Positions 32,763 to 41,675 of a stretch of 64,000 nt of DNA are shown here, piece by piece (within the stretch, counting starts at the first letter, position 1; each line of letters starts with the position of its first letter). The notes under the pieces were generated by a model. The model ran no database searches and was not told where the DNA came from. It saw only the letters and a program-made list of their open reading frames with translations. The translations under genes were made by a program, and so were the position numbers. Source of the DNA: Deltaproteobacteria bacterium (GTDB lineage Bacteria > Myxococcota > XYA12-FULL-58-9); NCBI GenBank assembly GCA_016218825.1, contig JACRCV010000064.1, positions 124,001-188,000 of the forward strand, in the 5' to 3' direction.

Positions 32763-33770
32763 CTAGCGATCGGCGATGACGTCGGCGAGCTGAACAGCGT
32801 TGAGCATGGGGCGGTCGAACGCGGCGCGCGCCGCGTCGGCGTAGGTGTCGAAGAGGATCACCTTCGGGTGGCGAAGGATGGCGTCGGGGATGTTGAACTT
32901 GCCCACCCGATGAATGAACACCGCCTCGATGCGGTCGCCGTAGGTGTTGATCATGTCGTAGTACACCGCGGCGTCGGCCTGGGTGCTGTCGCCGACCAGC
33001 ACCGCGCGGCTCTGCGGGTTCCTCTGCAGCAGCTTGTGGATGCTCTCTTTCTTGCGGCGGGCGATGGCGTCGTGCTTCGCCGCGGTGCTCGGGTAGCTGC
33101 CGAGCGGCCGGCTGTAGGCGACGCTGCCCCACTCGATGCCGGTGCCGCGCAGGAAGTGCTCGGCTTCGCCGGCGCACGAGATCCCGCGCGCGGTGACCAC
33201 GTGCACGTCGCCGAGCACCCCGGCGCCGTCGTTGCCCAGGTCCAGCGCCCGGAAGAACGCCGCCTCGCCCGGGTAGCGCTTCTTGTTGCCGGGCTCGGGG
33301 TGGTAGTCGGACGGCACGATGGTGTCGTCCAGGTCGGTGATCATGATCCGCTCGCCCTTGGCCATGTGCGGCCGCGCCGCGTCGACCAGCTGCAACAGAC
33401 GCACCCGCAGCGCCGGCTCGGTCACCGCGCGCGTCAGCAGGTGGTCCACCCGACGCTCGTTCGCCTCGCCGTCGATGAGCCGCAGACACTGGCCGCGGGC
33501 GTCCGGGCGAAGCGCCGCGAGCACGGTCACGATGGTCGCCTGCCCGTAGGCGTCCGCCGACGCCTTCATCAGGTACTCGACGACGGTGCGCGCCTGGGTC
33601 GGCGTCAGATCGATGAGGTTGCCCGGATAGTTGCAGAAGTCCTTGAGCTGCTGCGGGGTGATGGCCTTGCGCTGCAACGCTTCGAGCGCCGCCGCGAGCC
33701 GCGTCTCCGGCGTCCCGCCGCCCTTCACCAGATGGCCGCCGACGTAGAACGTGTGGATGGGGTCTGCCAT
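32763..33770 (-). CDS. APP1-type (DUF2183) HAD-like phosphatase
   Basis: The 335-residue protein has an N-terminal helical region (1-140) and a C-terminal HAD-like domain. Motif I is MITDLDDTIVPSDY, motif II is VHVVTARG, and the later acidic motif is VLVGDSTQADAAVYYDMI. This set, with AEHFLRGTGIEW and RVGKFNIPD, matches the catalytic domain of yeast phosphatidate phosphatase App1 and its bacterial relatives. It probably removes phosphate from a phospholipid or small metabolite. AGAGG precedes the ATG. It is monocistronic, and no substrate clue comes from the neighbours. Confidence 0.8.
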   Translation of the reverse strand: MADPIHTFYVGGHLVKGGGTPETRLAAALEALQRKAITPQQLKDFCNYPGNLIDLTPTQARTVVEYLMKASADAYGQATIVTVLAALRPDARGQCLRLIDGEANERRVDHLLTRAVTEPALRVRLLQLVDAARPHMAKGERIMITDLDDTIVPSDYHPEPGNKKRYPGEAAFFRALDLGNDGAGVLGDVHVVTARGISCAGEAEHFLRGTGIEWGSVAYSRPLGSYPSTAAKHDAIARRKKESIHKLLQRNPQSRAVLVGDSTQADAAVYYDMINTYGDRIEAVFIHRVGKFNIPDAILRHPKVILFDTYADAARAAFDRPMLNAVQLADVIADR

Positions 33771-33841
33771 TCGAGCACCTCTGGTCGTCGTCGGTCCCTC
33801 TCTCTAAGTGTCGGTGCTGAGGGCGAAAAGTTGCGGCGAAC

Positions 33842-35125
33842 CTAGAGCTGATCGTCGCAGGGCGTGCCGAGACGCTGGCCGGCGTAGACGCCGAGCTTCA
33901 CGTACACCAGCTCGGTGTTGTCCTCGACCACGAGCGCGGTCAGGGGCAACGTGCGCCCGCCATCGAGCCACTCGGCGACCGGCTTGCCCTCTTTGTCCCG
34001 ACCGAGGCGGAGCTTGCCGCGCTCGGTCAGGAACAGCTCGCCGGCCTTGTCGGTGAGCGCGCCCTTCACCCCGAGAGGCGCCAAGCGCCCCTTCGGCCCG
34101 ACGAACAGCCGATAGTCGCCGTCGTGCACCGGCTTGCCGGCGGCGTCGCGGGTGCCGTCGACGAAGTAGTAGTTGCCGTCGTCGTCGCGGGCGAGCGCGT
34201 GCGCGTAGCGTCGCCACCGCGGCCGCAGGAACGTCGCTTTGTCGAGGAGCTTCTTGGCCTCGGCGGCGGCGACCGGCGCGAAGTCGACGTCGCGCTCACC
34301 ACAGGAGAGCGTCACCTTCCCCGATTGCAACCCGAAGGTCGGCGTCGAGCGCGCCACCCGCGGGTCCCAGAACGACAGGCTGAAGTAGGTGTCCTTGTCG
34401 TGACCGCCGCCATGCACCCGTTGGAGATAGAAGCGCTTGCCGTCGCCGGACAACAGCGGCAGGTCGGTGCCCGCGAACGGGACCACGGCCACGTAGTGAC
34501 CCTTGCCGTCGGTGTACAACGCCAACCGGCTCTTCACGCGCTCGGGGTCGAGGGTCATCGGCTCGTCGACCGCGGCGGGCGGACCGGAGGGCACGGGGTT
34601 GGACGCCGCCGCCGGAGCAGCCGGCGCCGCGGCTACCGGCGCGGGAGCCGGTGCGGACAGGGTGGCGGGCTTGGCGATGTCGGCCACGAGCTTGGCGACG
34701 AGAGCCGGCAGCACGTCGAGCACGTCGTCGATCGAGCCGCCCTTCAGGCGGCGGTCGGCGGCGGCCGCGATCGCGACCTTGTGCAGATCGACGCGCCGCA
34801 GCTGAATCAGCCAGCTGGCGCCGAGCTTGGCGATGTCGCCGACGATGAGGCCGTCGGCGTTCAGGGCGTTGCCGATGTCGGCCCAGCAGGTTTCGGCTTG
34901 GCAGCTCAAGATTTGCTTCTGCGCCTCGAGCGACAAGATCGCCGACACCTCGCGCTCGCTCATCACCTCGACGCCCGGCGCCCGCCCGGCCTCCGCGACG
35001 ACCGCCCCGGTCAGTGCCGCCGCGGTGGACGCCGGCACCCCCTCGCCGGCGACGATCGGCATCACCGCGAGCTTCACCGGGGTCACCGCAACCAGGAACA
35101 GAGGGCCGAAGACCATCGCCGTCAT
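33842..35125 (-). CDS. Envelope protein with N-terminal TolB/CsgG-like domain
   Basis: The 427-residue product starts with a hydrophobic segment. It then has a TolB N-terminal-like domain (about 17-150): KLAVMPIVAGEGVP, VEVMSEREVSAILSLEAQKQ, LSCQAETCWADIGNALNADG, LIVGDIAKLGASWLIQLRRVD. The same module, including the two spaced Cys, occurs in the protein at 50696-52033. A Pro/Ala linker (160-195) precedes a beta-rich C-terminal half of unknown fold. A role in outer-membrane sensing or assembly is typical for such proteins but unproven. AGGAG lies 8 nt before the ATG. The MBL hydrolase gene lies 25 bp upstream on the same strand. Confidence 0.65.
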   Translation of the reverse strand: MTAMVFGPLFLVAVTPVKLAVMPIVAGEGVPASTAAALTGAVVAEAGRAPGVEVMSEREVSAILSLEAQKQILSCQAETCWADIGNALNADGLIVGDIAKLGASWLIQLRRVDLHKVAIAAAADRRLKGGSIDDVLDVLPALVAKLVADIAKPATLSAPAPAPVAAAPAAPAAASNPVPSGPPAAVDEPMTLDPERVKSRLALYTDGKGHYVAVVPFAGTDLPLLSGDGKRFYLQRVHGGGHDKDTYFSLSFWDPRVARSTPTFGLQSGKVTLSCGERDVDFAPVAAAEAKKLLDKATFLRPRWRRYAHALARDDDGNYYFVDGTRDAAGKPVHDGDYRLFVGPKGRLAPLGVKGALTDKAGELFLTERGKLRLGRDKEGKPVAEWLDGGRTLPLTALVVEDNTELVYVKLGVYAGQRLGTPCDDQL

Positions 35126-35150
35126 CAGAAAGACTCCTGCCGGGCAGCCT

Positions 35151-35783
35151 CTAGGGAGCGCCCATGAAGGTCGTGAACTCCTGCAGCGTTCGGCGCTTCA
35201 GGGTGTAGTTGTCGCGCTTTTCTTCGCCGAGAGTGCGCTGCGGCAACGGCCCGTAGTTGTGTCCCGGCATCACCACGAGCTCGTCGGGCAGGCCGTAGAG
35301 CACGGTGAGCAGCGAGTGATACATCGCGGCGACGTCGGCGCCCGGCAGATCGACGCGCCCGCACTCGCCGATGAACAGCGTGTCGCCGGTGAACACGTAG
35401 CCGTCGGCGACCACGCAGATGCCGTCGGCGGTGTGCCCCGGGGTGTAGACCACTTGCAACGACAGGCTCCCGAGCGGCAGCTGGTCGCGGTGCGCGACCG
35501 GGACGTCGGGCTTGGTCGGCGCCTGGGCGTGCGCCACGAGCTTGGCCCCGGCCTTGCGGAAGTAGCCGTTGCCGCCGATGTGATCGTGGTGCGAGTGGGT
35601 GTTGATGACGTAGGCGAGCTCGAGCCGGTGCCGCGCGGCTTCGGCGGCGATGCGGTCGTACTCCGCGGCCGGATCGATGACGGCCCCGGTCCCACCCTCG
35701 CGGTCACCGATGAGGTAGGCGAAGTTGCGCATGCTGCCGACCTCGAGCTGGCGGACGATCGGCGGGGTCTTCGCTGTGGGCAT
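35151..35783 (-). CDS. Glyoxalase-II-like metallo-beta-lactamase hydrolase
   Basis: The 210-residue protein contains THSHHDHIGG (HxHxDH metal motif), YTPGHTADGICVVAD, FTGDTLFIGECGRVDLPGAD, and MPGHNYG. This is the compact glyoxalase II / persulfide dioxygenase-like layout, which binds one or two metals. Likely substrates are thioesters or persulfides. The GxCGRxDLPG segment is like the ETHE1/persulfide group, but the family cannot be fixed by eye. GGAGAGG precedes the ATG. It lies between the HEAT-repeat gene and the TolB-like gene on the minus strand, and the three may be one transcription unit. Confidence 0.82.
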   Translation of the reverse strand: MPTAKTPPIVRQLEVGSMRNFAYLIGDREGGTGAVIDPAAEYDRIAAEAARHRLELAYVINTHSHHDHIGGNGYFRKAGAKLVAHAQAPTKPDVPVAHRDQLPLGSLSLQVVYTPGHTADGICVVADGYVFTGDTLFIGECGRVDLPGADVAAMYHSLLTVLYGLPDELVVMPGHNYGPLPQRTLGEEKRDNYTLKRRTLQEFTTFMGAP

Positions 35784-35807
35784 CGCGCCTCTCCTTCGCT
35801 CCAGACG

Positions 35808-37229
35808 CTAGGGACCGATCTTCTCCAGCGCCCGTTTGGCCGCGTCGGCGACCTGGTGGTCGGGATCTGCCTGCAGCCGCTGCAACTGCGGCGCCGCGGT
35901 CGCCGCCGCGCGCCCCACCATCCCGAGCGCCTGCGCCGCCGCCGCGCGCACCGACGCCTCGCGATCACCGAGCGCCGCGGTGAGCGGCGCCAACGCCGGG
36001 GCCGCTCCCGGCCCCATCCCTGCCAGCGCCTTGATGGAGCTCGACCGCGTGCCGAGGTCGACGTCGTTGACGTGGCGGGCGAGCGCCGCCACCGCACCCT
36101 CCGCCTTGACCCCCAGCGTGCCGAGCGCCTCCGCCGCACACCAGCGCACCCCGGCGAGCTCGTCGTCGAGCGCGCGGATGATGGCCGGCAGCGCCGGCTC
36201 GACGTTGGGCGCGATGCTGCGCAGCGCCGAGGCCGCGCCGAAGCGGACCTCCGGGCGCCGATCCCCGAGCGCCTTGGCGAGCGCCGGCACCGCCGGACGG
36301 CCGATCCTGCCGAGCGCCCGGGTGGCGGCAAAGTCGTTCTCCAGGTTGTCGTAGGGCAGAGCCCTGATGAGCCCGGGCACGCCCTTGACGCCGCGCGCCT
36401 CGAGCTGCGCCGTCGTCAGCCCGGAGCGCGGACCGGACAGGTAGCCTGCCACCCACCAAGTCGACGCCGCGGCGGCGAGCACGGCGGCGACGAGCGCCCC
36501 GGCCCGGTAGCGCCAGCGCTCGCGCGCGAGCTCGTCGCGCTCCGCCGGCGACACCACCCGCGGCGGCACCACCCGACCGCAGTTCTCGCAGCGATAGCTC
36601 ACGCCTTGCGCGTACACCGCGGTCGCGAGCGCCAGCAGGCCGGCGCTCACCGCGAGCACCGCCTTGAGCCCCGCGAGCACCCCGGCGGCGACGGTAGAGA
36701 GCACGATCAGCACCGCCTGCACCGACAGCGGCAACGCCGCGACGTTGAGGGTCACCAGGCTGCCGCACTTGAGGCAGGAGCGCCGGGCCCGCGGTCCATC
36801 CCAACCACAGCGACCGCAGACCCCGGTCTCGCTGCGGATCGGCGCGCTGCACTTGTAGCACTGCGCGCCCATCGTCCCCGGCGGCAGCGGCGTCGCCCGC
36901 CCGATCGGCCGCGGCGTGGTCCGAACCCCGGGCGTCGGCGTCGTCCGAATCGCGGCGGCCGGGGTGCCGGGGGGCGGGGCCGGGGTCAGCCGCGGCTGCA
37001 CCGGCGTCACCATCACCGGCAGCGGCGTGGCCCGGACCCCGGGCGACACGGCAGACGGAGTTGACACCGGAGCCGCGCCCGCGTCGGCGCTCGGCCGGCG
37101 TTGGCCGCAGAACGGACACACGAGGACGCCCGCCGCAAAGGTCTTGCCGCAGCTCGTGCACGGTGTCCCCGGACCTGGCACGTCGTCTCTCTTGGCGGGT
37201 CCGCCCCGGGACCGCGCCGACCCATCCAT
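35808..37229 (-). CDS. Zinc-ribbon membrane protein with C-terminal HEAT repeats
   Basis: The 473-residue protein has zinc-ribbon Cys pairs (CTSCGKTFAAGVLVCPFCGQ at the N-terminus; CYKCSAPI/CGRCGWD; CLKCGS; CENCG), a Pro/Thr-rich linker, and two or three membrane helices (about residues 170-215 and 255-275). The C-terminal HEAT-like domain (about 295-470) has repeated units such as AVPALAKALGDRRPEVRFGAASALRSI. HEAT repeats usually serve protein binding. The ATG at 37229 is chosen because the zinc-ribbon region starts just after it; the open frame to 37508 is antisense to the cNMP gene. Partners are unknown. Confidence 0.75.
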   Translation of the reverse strand: MDGSARSRGGPAKRDDVPGPGTPCTSCGKTFAAGVLVCPFCGQRRPSADAGAAPVSTPSAVSPGVRATPLPVMVTPVQPRLTPAPPPGTPAAAIRTTPTPGVRTTPRPIGRATPLPPGTMGAQCYKCSAPIRSETGVCGRCGWDGPRARRSCLKCGSLVTLNVAALPLSVQAVLIVLSTVAAGVLAGLKAVLAVSAGLLALATAVYAQGVSYRCENCGRVVPPRVVSPAERDELARERWRYRAGALVAAVLAAAASTWWVAGYLSGPRSGLTTAQLEARGVKGVPGLIRALPYDNLENDFAATRALGRIGRPAVPALAKALGDRRPEVRFGAASALRSIAPNVEPALPAIIRALDDELAGVRWCAAEALGTLGVKAEGAVAALARHVNDVDLGTRSSSIKALAGMGPGAAPALAPLTAALGDREASVRAAAAQALGMVGRAAATAAPQLQRLQADPDHQVADAAKRALEKIGP

Positions 37230-37323
37230 GCCCTGGAAACGGCCGCGGGGGAAGAGGGATCGAGCGCCGGCCTTGCGACCGTCGGCACCATCGACGATGA
37301 TGCGCCGCCCGTAGGAGGACACC

Positions 37324-37881
37324 ATGGACGTCGCCACCCTGGGAAAGATTGGATTCTTCGCCGACCTCAAGCCCGCCCACCTCGAGGTGCTGGCGAAGAA
37401 CCTGCGGCCGCTGCACATGGAGGCCGGAGAGCTGTTGATCGCCGAAGACGCCCCCACCCGCGCGCCGCTGTTCGTGATCGACCGCGGCCGGCTGCAGGTC
37501 AGCCGCAAAGACGCCGCCGGCCACGCTCACCCCATCGTCACCCTCGAGCCGCCCACCGTGGTCGGCGAGCTGGAGTTTCTCGCCGACGTCCCGTCCAGCG
37601 CCTCGGTGATGGCGGTCGAAGAGCTGAGCGGCGTGCTGTTGCCGCGCGAGCGCTTTCAAACCCTGTTCGAGGCCGGCGAGGCCGCCGCCTACGCGCTGGC
37701 GCTGTCGATCGGCCGCTTGGTCTCGAAGCGGCTCGCCGAGACCAACAAGCTCCTGATCCGCGCCCTGGTCACCGAGCCCGACCGCCTCAAGAAGACCGCG
37801 GGCGCGAGCGCGAACACCGCGGCCCTCGCCGGCGTCGACGCCGAGCTCGACGCTCTCCTCAAAGGCACGAGCGGCCGCTGA
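37324..37881 (+). CDS. Cyclic-nucleotide-binding-domain protein
   Basis: The 185-residue protein is essentially one cNMP-binding (CAP_ED) domain. It has LGKIGFFADLKPAHLEVLAKNL, ELLIAEDAPTRAPLFVIDRGRLQV, and VVGELEFLADVPSSASVMAVEE, in which GELEFL matches the phosphate-binding FGE(L/I)A cassette. A short Ala-rich helical tail follows. There is no DNA-binding domain, so it is not a CRP-type transcription factor; it probably acts as a small regulatory subunit. AGGAGG lies 6 nt before the ATG. It is divergent from the HEAT-repeat gene. Confidence 0.8.
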   Translation: MDVATLGKIGFFADLKPAHLEVLAKNLRPLHMEAGELLIAEDAPTRAPLFVIDRGRLQVSRKDAAGHAHPIVTLEPPTVVGELEFLADVPSSASVMAVEELSGVLLPRERFQTLFEAGEAAAYALALSIGRLVSKRLAETNKLLIRALVTEPDRLKKTAGASANTAALAGVDAELDALLKGTSGR

Positions 37882-38028
37882 GCCGCCCAGGTCTCCCCCC
37901 CCCAGTAGGACGACTCGTCCCCTCCGCCGGAGACACCACGGCCCCGTGCGCCCCCCGGCGCCACGCGGTCGTCGCCATAACGACTTGTTATTACACATTA
38001 ATTACCGCGGAACCGAGGCTCGGTCGGG

Positions 38029-38044
38029 CGGCACCGACGTTGCA
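38029..38044 (+). promoter_or_regulatory. Sigma-54 promoter of the first MopE-like lipoprotein gene
   Basis: CGGCACC-GACG-TTGCA matches the sigma-54 consensus TGGCACR-N4-TTGCW at nearly every position, with GG (38030-38031) and GC (38042-38043) exactly 10 nt apart. The predicted start lies near 38056, followed by GAGGAGG and the ATG at 38077. An AT-rich patch (37984-38004) about 30 bp upstream is unusual for this genome and could be an activator site. Confidence 0.7.
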
Positions 38045-38076
38045 CTGGTGCCGAACACCTGCAGAGGAGGCTTTCG

Positions 38077-39720
38077 ATGGGCGCGAGTCGTTCGCAGTTG
38101 GCGTCGCTGGTCTGGCTGTCGTTCGCGGTGCTCGGGGGTGTCGGTTGCGCCGAGGACGTCCTCGTCGGCCCATGCGACGGCAAGCCGTCCACCGACGACG
38201 ATGGCGATGGTCGCTACGCGCCGGGCTCCTGCATGACCCCGAACGACGACTGCGACGACGGCGATGTCGCGGTGTATCCGGGCGCGGTCGAGCTGTGCGA
38301 CGGCGTCGACAACAACTGCGACGGGCTTTCGGACGAAGGCTTCCCGATGCTCGGCAAGCTCTGTCCGGCGGGCGAAGGGCTGTGCGGGCGCTATCAGTGT
38401 GATACGGCCGGCACCGGCGTGTCGTGCGCGGCGGTGAACACGCAGCCGTCGCCCGAGATCTGTGACGGCGACGACAACGACTGCGACGGCCAAATCGACG
38501 AAGGCTTCACGCTCACCCAGAGCTGCGCGGCCGGCGTCGGCGAATGTCACCGGACCGGCGTCACCGTCTGCAACGCGGCGCACAACGGCGTCGAGTGCTC
38601 GGTCATTGGCGGCGCGCCGCAGCCCGAGATCTGTGACAACCGCGACAACAACTGCGACGGCCAGGTGGACGAAGGGGTGACCGAGAGCTGTTTGGACTGT
38701 CACGGCAACGTGATCGGAGCGCGCAGCTGCAGCGCCGGCGTGCTCGGCGGCTGTCCGGCGGTGATTGAGATCTGTGACGGCATCGACAACGACTGCGACG
38801 GCCAGATCGACGACGGCTGTGAGATCTCAACGACCGAGCTCGCCAAGCTCGGCGCCATCGAGGCCGAAGACGGCGGCGCGCCCGGCTGCGGGCTCGCAGC
38901 CTACGCGGGCAACGTGGCCGGCACCATCATGGTTCGAACTGCCGCGCTCCCGGGCCTCGCGGATCAAATGGTGACGCACCCCGAGCGCTACGGTGTTTAC
39001 ATCCTCGACGGCACCTTCTACGGCCCACAGAGCACGTTGTTCAACCCGCCGTACGCCGGCGAGTCCCCCACGAGCTGGTGCGGCCGCGCCACTTTCAGCT
39101 CGCCCATCCGAGGTCAAACCCTGGTCGAGCGCGGCGGCAGCGGCGGGACCGGCTACGCGTACTTCGCGGTGCAGAAGGCGGACCCGCAGTTCGTCTGCAA
39201 CGATCGCGAGCACATGCCGCTCTCCTGCTTCGGCAACCCGATGGCGGACCCGTTGTGGCTCTGCGGTCACGGCGAGGTGGACGGCAACTGCAGCGACACA
39301 TCGCCGCAACGGTACTGGGACGCGGACGCCGCGATCATCTCCTGCGCCCGCGACGTCGAGACCCATCGCCCGAGCCCCTGGAGCATCGCCCTCGTCCTGA
39401 CCACCGGCAACATCCTCGGCACCGTCGACTTCGGCGACGGAGTCTCGGTGACCTTCCCCGAGTATTGGCCGAACGGTTCCGACCCAACCCCGTGGCCCGC
39501 GCCCCGCACCGAGGCCCTCACCGCGCTGGCCGTCTATCAGCAGGCCGTCATCTTGGTCCACACCTACCCGCAGGGAAACACCACGTACACCATCCGCGCC
39601 AACGCCAACTTCACCAGCTACCTGAACGGCACCGACCACGAGACCTGGATGAGGTTCAAGACCACCCCCACCAACGACCCGACCCAGTGCCCGGTGCTGT
39701 TCTATCCGACGCCCCCGTAG
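38077..39720 (+). CDS. MopE-like metal-binding-repeat lipoprotein, paralogue 1
   Basis: The 547-residue product has a lipoprotein signal (GGVGC, Cys24). About four Asp/Cys-rich units (residues about 55-260) follow, such as DCDDGDVAVYPGAVELCDGV, DNDCDGQIDEGF and DNNCDGQVDEGV. These are the putative metal-binding motif found in methanotroph MopE and many myxobacterial surface proteins. The C-terminal half (about 265-547) is a distinct globular domain with several Cys and Trp residues. It is paralogous to the next gene over the repeat region. A sigma-54 promoter precedes it. The protein is expected at the cell surface; the ligand is unknown. Confidence 0.8.
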   Translation: MGASRSQLASLVWLSFAVLGGVGCAEDVLVGPCDGKPSTDDDGDGRYAPGSCMTPNDDCDDGDVAVYPGAVELCDGVDNNCDGLSDEGFPMLGKLCPAGEGLCGRYQCDTAGTGVSCAAVNTQPSPEICDGDDNDCDGQIDEGFTLTQSCAAGVGECHRTGVTVCNAAHNGVECSVIGGAPQPEICDNRDNNCDGQVDEGVTESCLDCHGNVIGARSCSAGVLGGCPAVIEICDGIDNDCDGQIDDGCEISTTELAKLGAIEAEDGGAPGCGLAAYAGNVAGTIMVRTAALPGLADQMVTHPERYGVYILDGTFYGPQSTLFNPPYAGESPTSWCGRATFSSPIRGQTLVERGGSGGTGYAYFAVQKADPQFVCNDREHMPLSCFGNPMADPLWLCGHGEVDGNCSDTSPQRYWDADAAIISCARDVETHRPSPWSIALVLTTGNILGTVDFGDGVSVTFPEYWPNGSDPTPWPAPRTEALTALAVYQQAVILVHTYPQGNTTYTIRANANFTSYLNGTDHETWMRFKTTPTNDPTQCPVLFYPTPP

Positions 39721-39798
39721 GCGGGGCCGTCGAGCAACTCGACGACACCGGCGGGACAAAGCAAGGCAATCCCGTGCTACCATCCACGAGGAGGCGCG

Positions 39799-41592
39799 AT
39801 GGTTTCTCGACCGATTTCCTGCCGAATTTGCGCGCTGACGACCGCCGGGGTTTGCTGGGTCATGCTGCTCGCCTCAAGCGCCTGCGGCGACGACGTCCTC
39901 GTGGGCCCCTGCGACGGCAAGCCTTCGACCGACAGCGACGGCGACGGGCGCTTCGCGCCGGGCTCGTGTCTGACGCCGAACGACGACTGTGACGACGACA
40001 ACGCCGCGGCCTATCCGGGTGCGGTCGAGCGCTGCGACGGGGTCGACAACAACTGTGACGGCCTGGTCGACGAGGGCTTCCGGGTCGGCAGGTTGTGCGC
40101 CGCTGCTGCCGGCGGCTGTGGTCGCAACGTCTGTGCCGACGATGGCGCGAGCGCGGTGTGCGAGGCCACGACCGACCTGCCGGCGCCCGAGATCTGCGAC
40201 GACCAAGACAACGACTGTGACGGCCAGATTGACGAGGGCTTCGGGCTCGGTGCTTCGTGCGACACCGGGGTCGGCGAGTGTCACCAGAGCGGTCTCACGA
40301 TCTGCAACGCGGCGCACACCGGCGTCCTGTGCTCGGCCAAGGGCGGCACGCCGCAGACCGAGATCTGTGACGGCAAAGACAACGACTGCGACGGTCAGAT
40401 CGACGAAGGCATCAGCGAGAGCTGTCTGGACTGTCACGGCAACGTCATCGGCGAGCGCACCTGCTCGGCGGGTGTGCTCGGCGTTTGTCCGGTGGCAACC
40501 GAGATCTGCGACGGCATCGACAACGACTGCGACAACCAGACCGACGAAGCCTGCACCGTGCCGCCGACCCGGTTCGTGCGCTTCGTCAGCGGTCTGCGCG
40601 CCGAGGAGTTCTACGCCGGCGAAGCAACCGCGGCGGCCGTCGACTGTGGCGGTCTGTTCGTGGACCACAACCTCACCGGCCTCGTAGACTACATGGCGGC
40701 AAACCCCGCGAAGCTCGGCGTCATCGACCCCAGCAGCAACACCCCGCGACTGCTAGGCGACCTGGGCTGCAACGCCTCGACGCCGGCGAACAGCAGCGTC
40801 TTCGGCTTTCGCACCTGCGCGCTCGACGCGGCCGATGGGTTCTGGTCCGGCAAACCGACGACCTCTTATCTCGCGTGGTGGCCGCCGAACCCCAGCCACA
40901 CTTTGAGCTGCGGTGAACCGGTCCCAGTATTCGGGCTGGCGCTGTGCGACTACGGCAACCCGCTGCCGAGTGGAAACAACGCTCAATACGGCTACGCGAC
41001 CTGCAGCATGAACGGGCCGCTGCCGGGCGTCGTGGTCGGCAATCCAAAGACTGATCCCTTCTGGCTGTTCTCCAGCGACGAGGCGCTAGGGTTCTTCCTT
41101 TGCGACAACAACGTCGCCCGCGACGCGGCGCTCGGCTACAGCGACTCCGAGATCGTGGCGTTCAACTGCTCGCCGGACCCGGACACCGGGCGACCGTCAC
41201 CGTGGGCGGTGACCATCAGCGACACCCACACTGGGTTTCACTTCGCCAGCTGTGGCGATGAAGACACGATCCTGGACTTCGGCGACGGCGCGGAGCTGCC
41301 GATCAATTGCCGCGGCGCCGTCACGGGCTCGACGCCGCCGGCCCGCACCAAGCTGCACGCCTGCCCCGGCGCCGACGCCCTGTCGTGCTTCGCCCCTTAC
41401 GCTTGCATGGGTGACGGCGACAGCGGCTACTCGCCGACCATCGTCCACAAGTACACCTCGGGCGGGGCGAAGAGCATCACCGCTAGAAACCGCGGCACTC
41501 GGCCGGACCTCACGATCGTCGAGTTCAACCTGCCGGCCACCGACGACCCGTCGCTGTGCCCCGTCGAGATGTACGCGGTCCAACCGGAGTAG
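39799..41592 (+). CDS. MopE-like metal-binding-repeat lipoprotein, paralogue 2
   Basis: The 597-residue protein has a lipoprotein signal ending in LASSAC and then the same start as paralogue 1 (DVLVGPCDGKPSTD, DGDGRFAPGSCLTPNDDCDD). It has four DNDCDGQIDEG-type units and the shared SCLDCHGNVIGERTCSAGVLG segment. The C-terminal half differs strongly from paralogue 1 but keeps short matches (SPWAVTISDTHTG versus SPWSIALVLTTG, DFGDG). The two genes are 78 bp apart and arose by tandem duplication followed by divergence of the C-terminal domain. GAGGAGG precedes the ATG. It is a surface-exposed protein with unknown ligand. Confidence 0.8.
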   Translation: MVSRPISCRICALTTAGVCWVMLLASSACGDDVLVGPCDGKPSTDSDGDGRFAPGSCLTPNDDCDDDNAAAYPGAVERCDGVDNNCDGLVDEGFRVGRLCAAAAGGCGRNVCADDGASAVCEATTDLPAPEICDDQDNDCDGQIDEGFGLGASCDTGVGECHQSGLTICNAAHTGVLCSAKGGTPQTEICDGKDNDCDGQIDEGISESCLDCHGNVIGERTCSAGVLGVCPVATEICDGIDNDCDNQTDEACTVPPTRFVRFVSGLRAEEFYAGEATAAAVDCGGLFVDHNLTGLVDYMAANPAKLGVIDPSSNTPRLLGDLGCNASTPANSSVFGFRTCALDAADGFWSGKPTTSYLAWWPPNPSHTLSCGEPVPVFGLALCDYGNPLPSGNNAQYGYATCSMNGPLPGVVVGNPKTDPFWLFSSDEALGFFLCDNNVARDAALGYSDSEIVAFNCSPDPDTGRPSPWAVTISDTHTGFHFASCGDEDTILDFGDGAELPINCRGAVTGSTPPARTKLHACPGADALSCFAPYACMGDGDSGYSPTIVHKYTSGGAKSITARNRGTRPDLTIVEFNLPATDDPSLCPVEMYAVQPE

Positions 41593-41675
41593 CGCAGCAC
41601 ACGGCGAAAAACAGTTGACGCAACCGCGACCCGCCTGGCGGCGATAACCTGACGTCCTGCCCAGGAGGTCCCTCC

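Noticed and set aside
30340-33489. A very long minus-strand frame opposite the sigma factor operon
   Set aside because: It crosses three clear genes on the other strand and has no coherent protein pattern.
39762-39778. A possible sigma-54 promoter before the second MopE-like gene (AGGCAATCCCGTGCT)
   Set aside because: The GG and GC dinucleotides are only 9 nt apart; sigma-54 needs a spacing of 10, so it was not listed.
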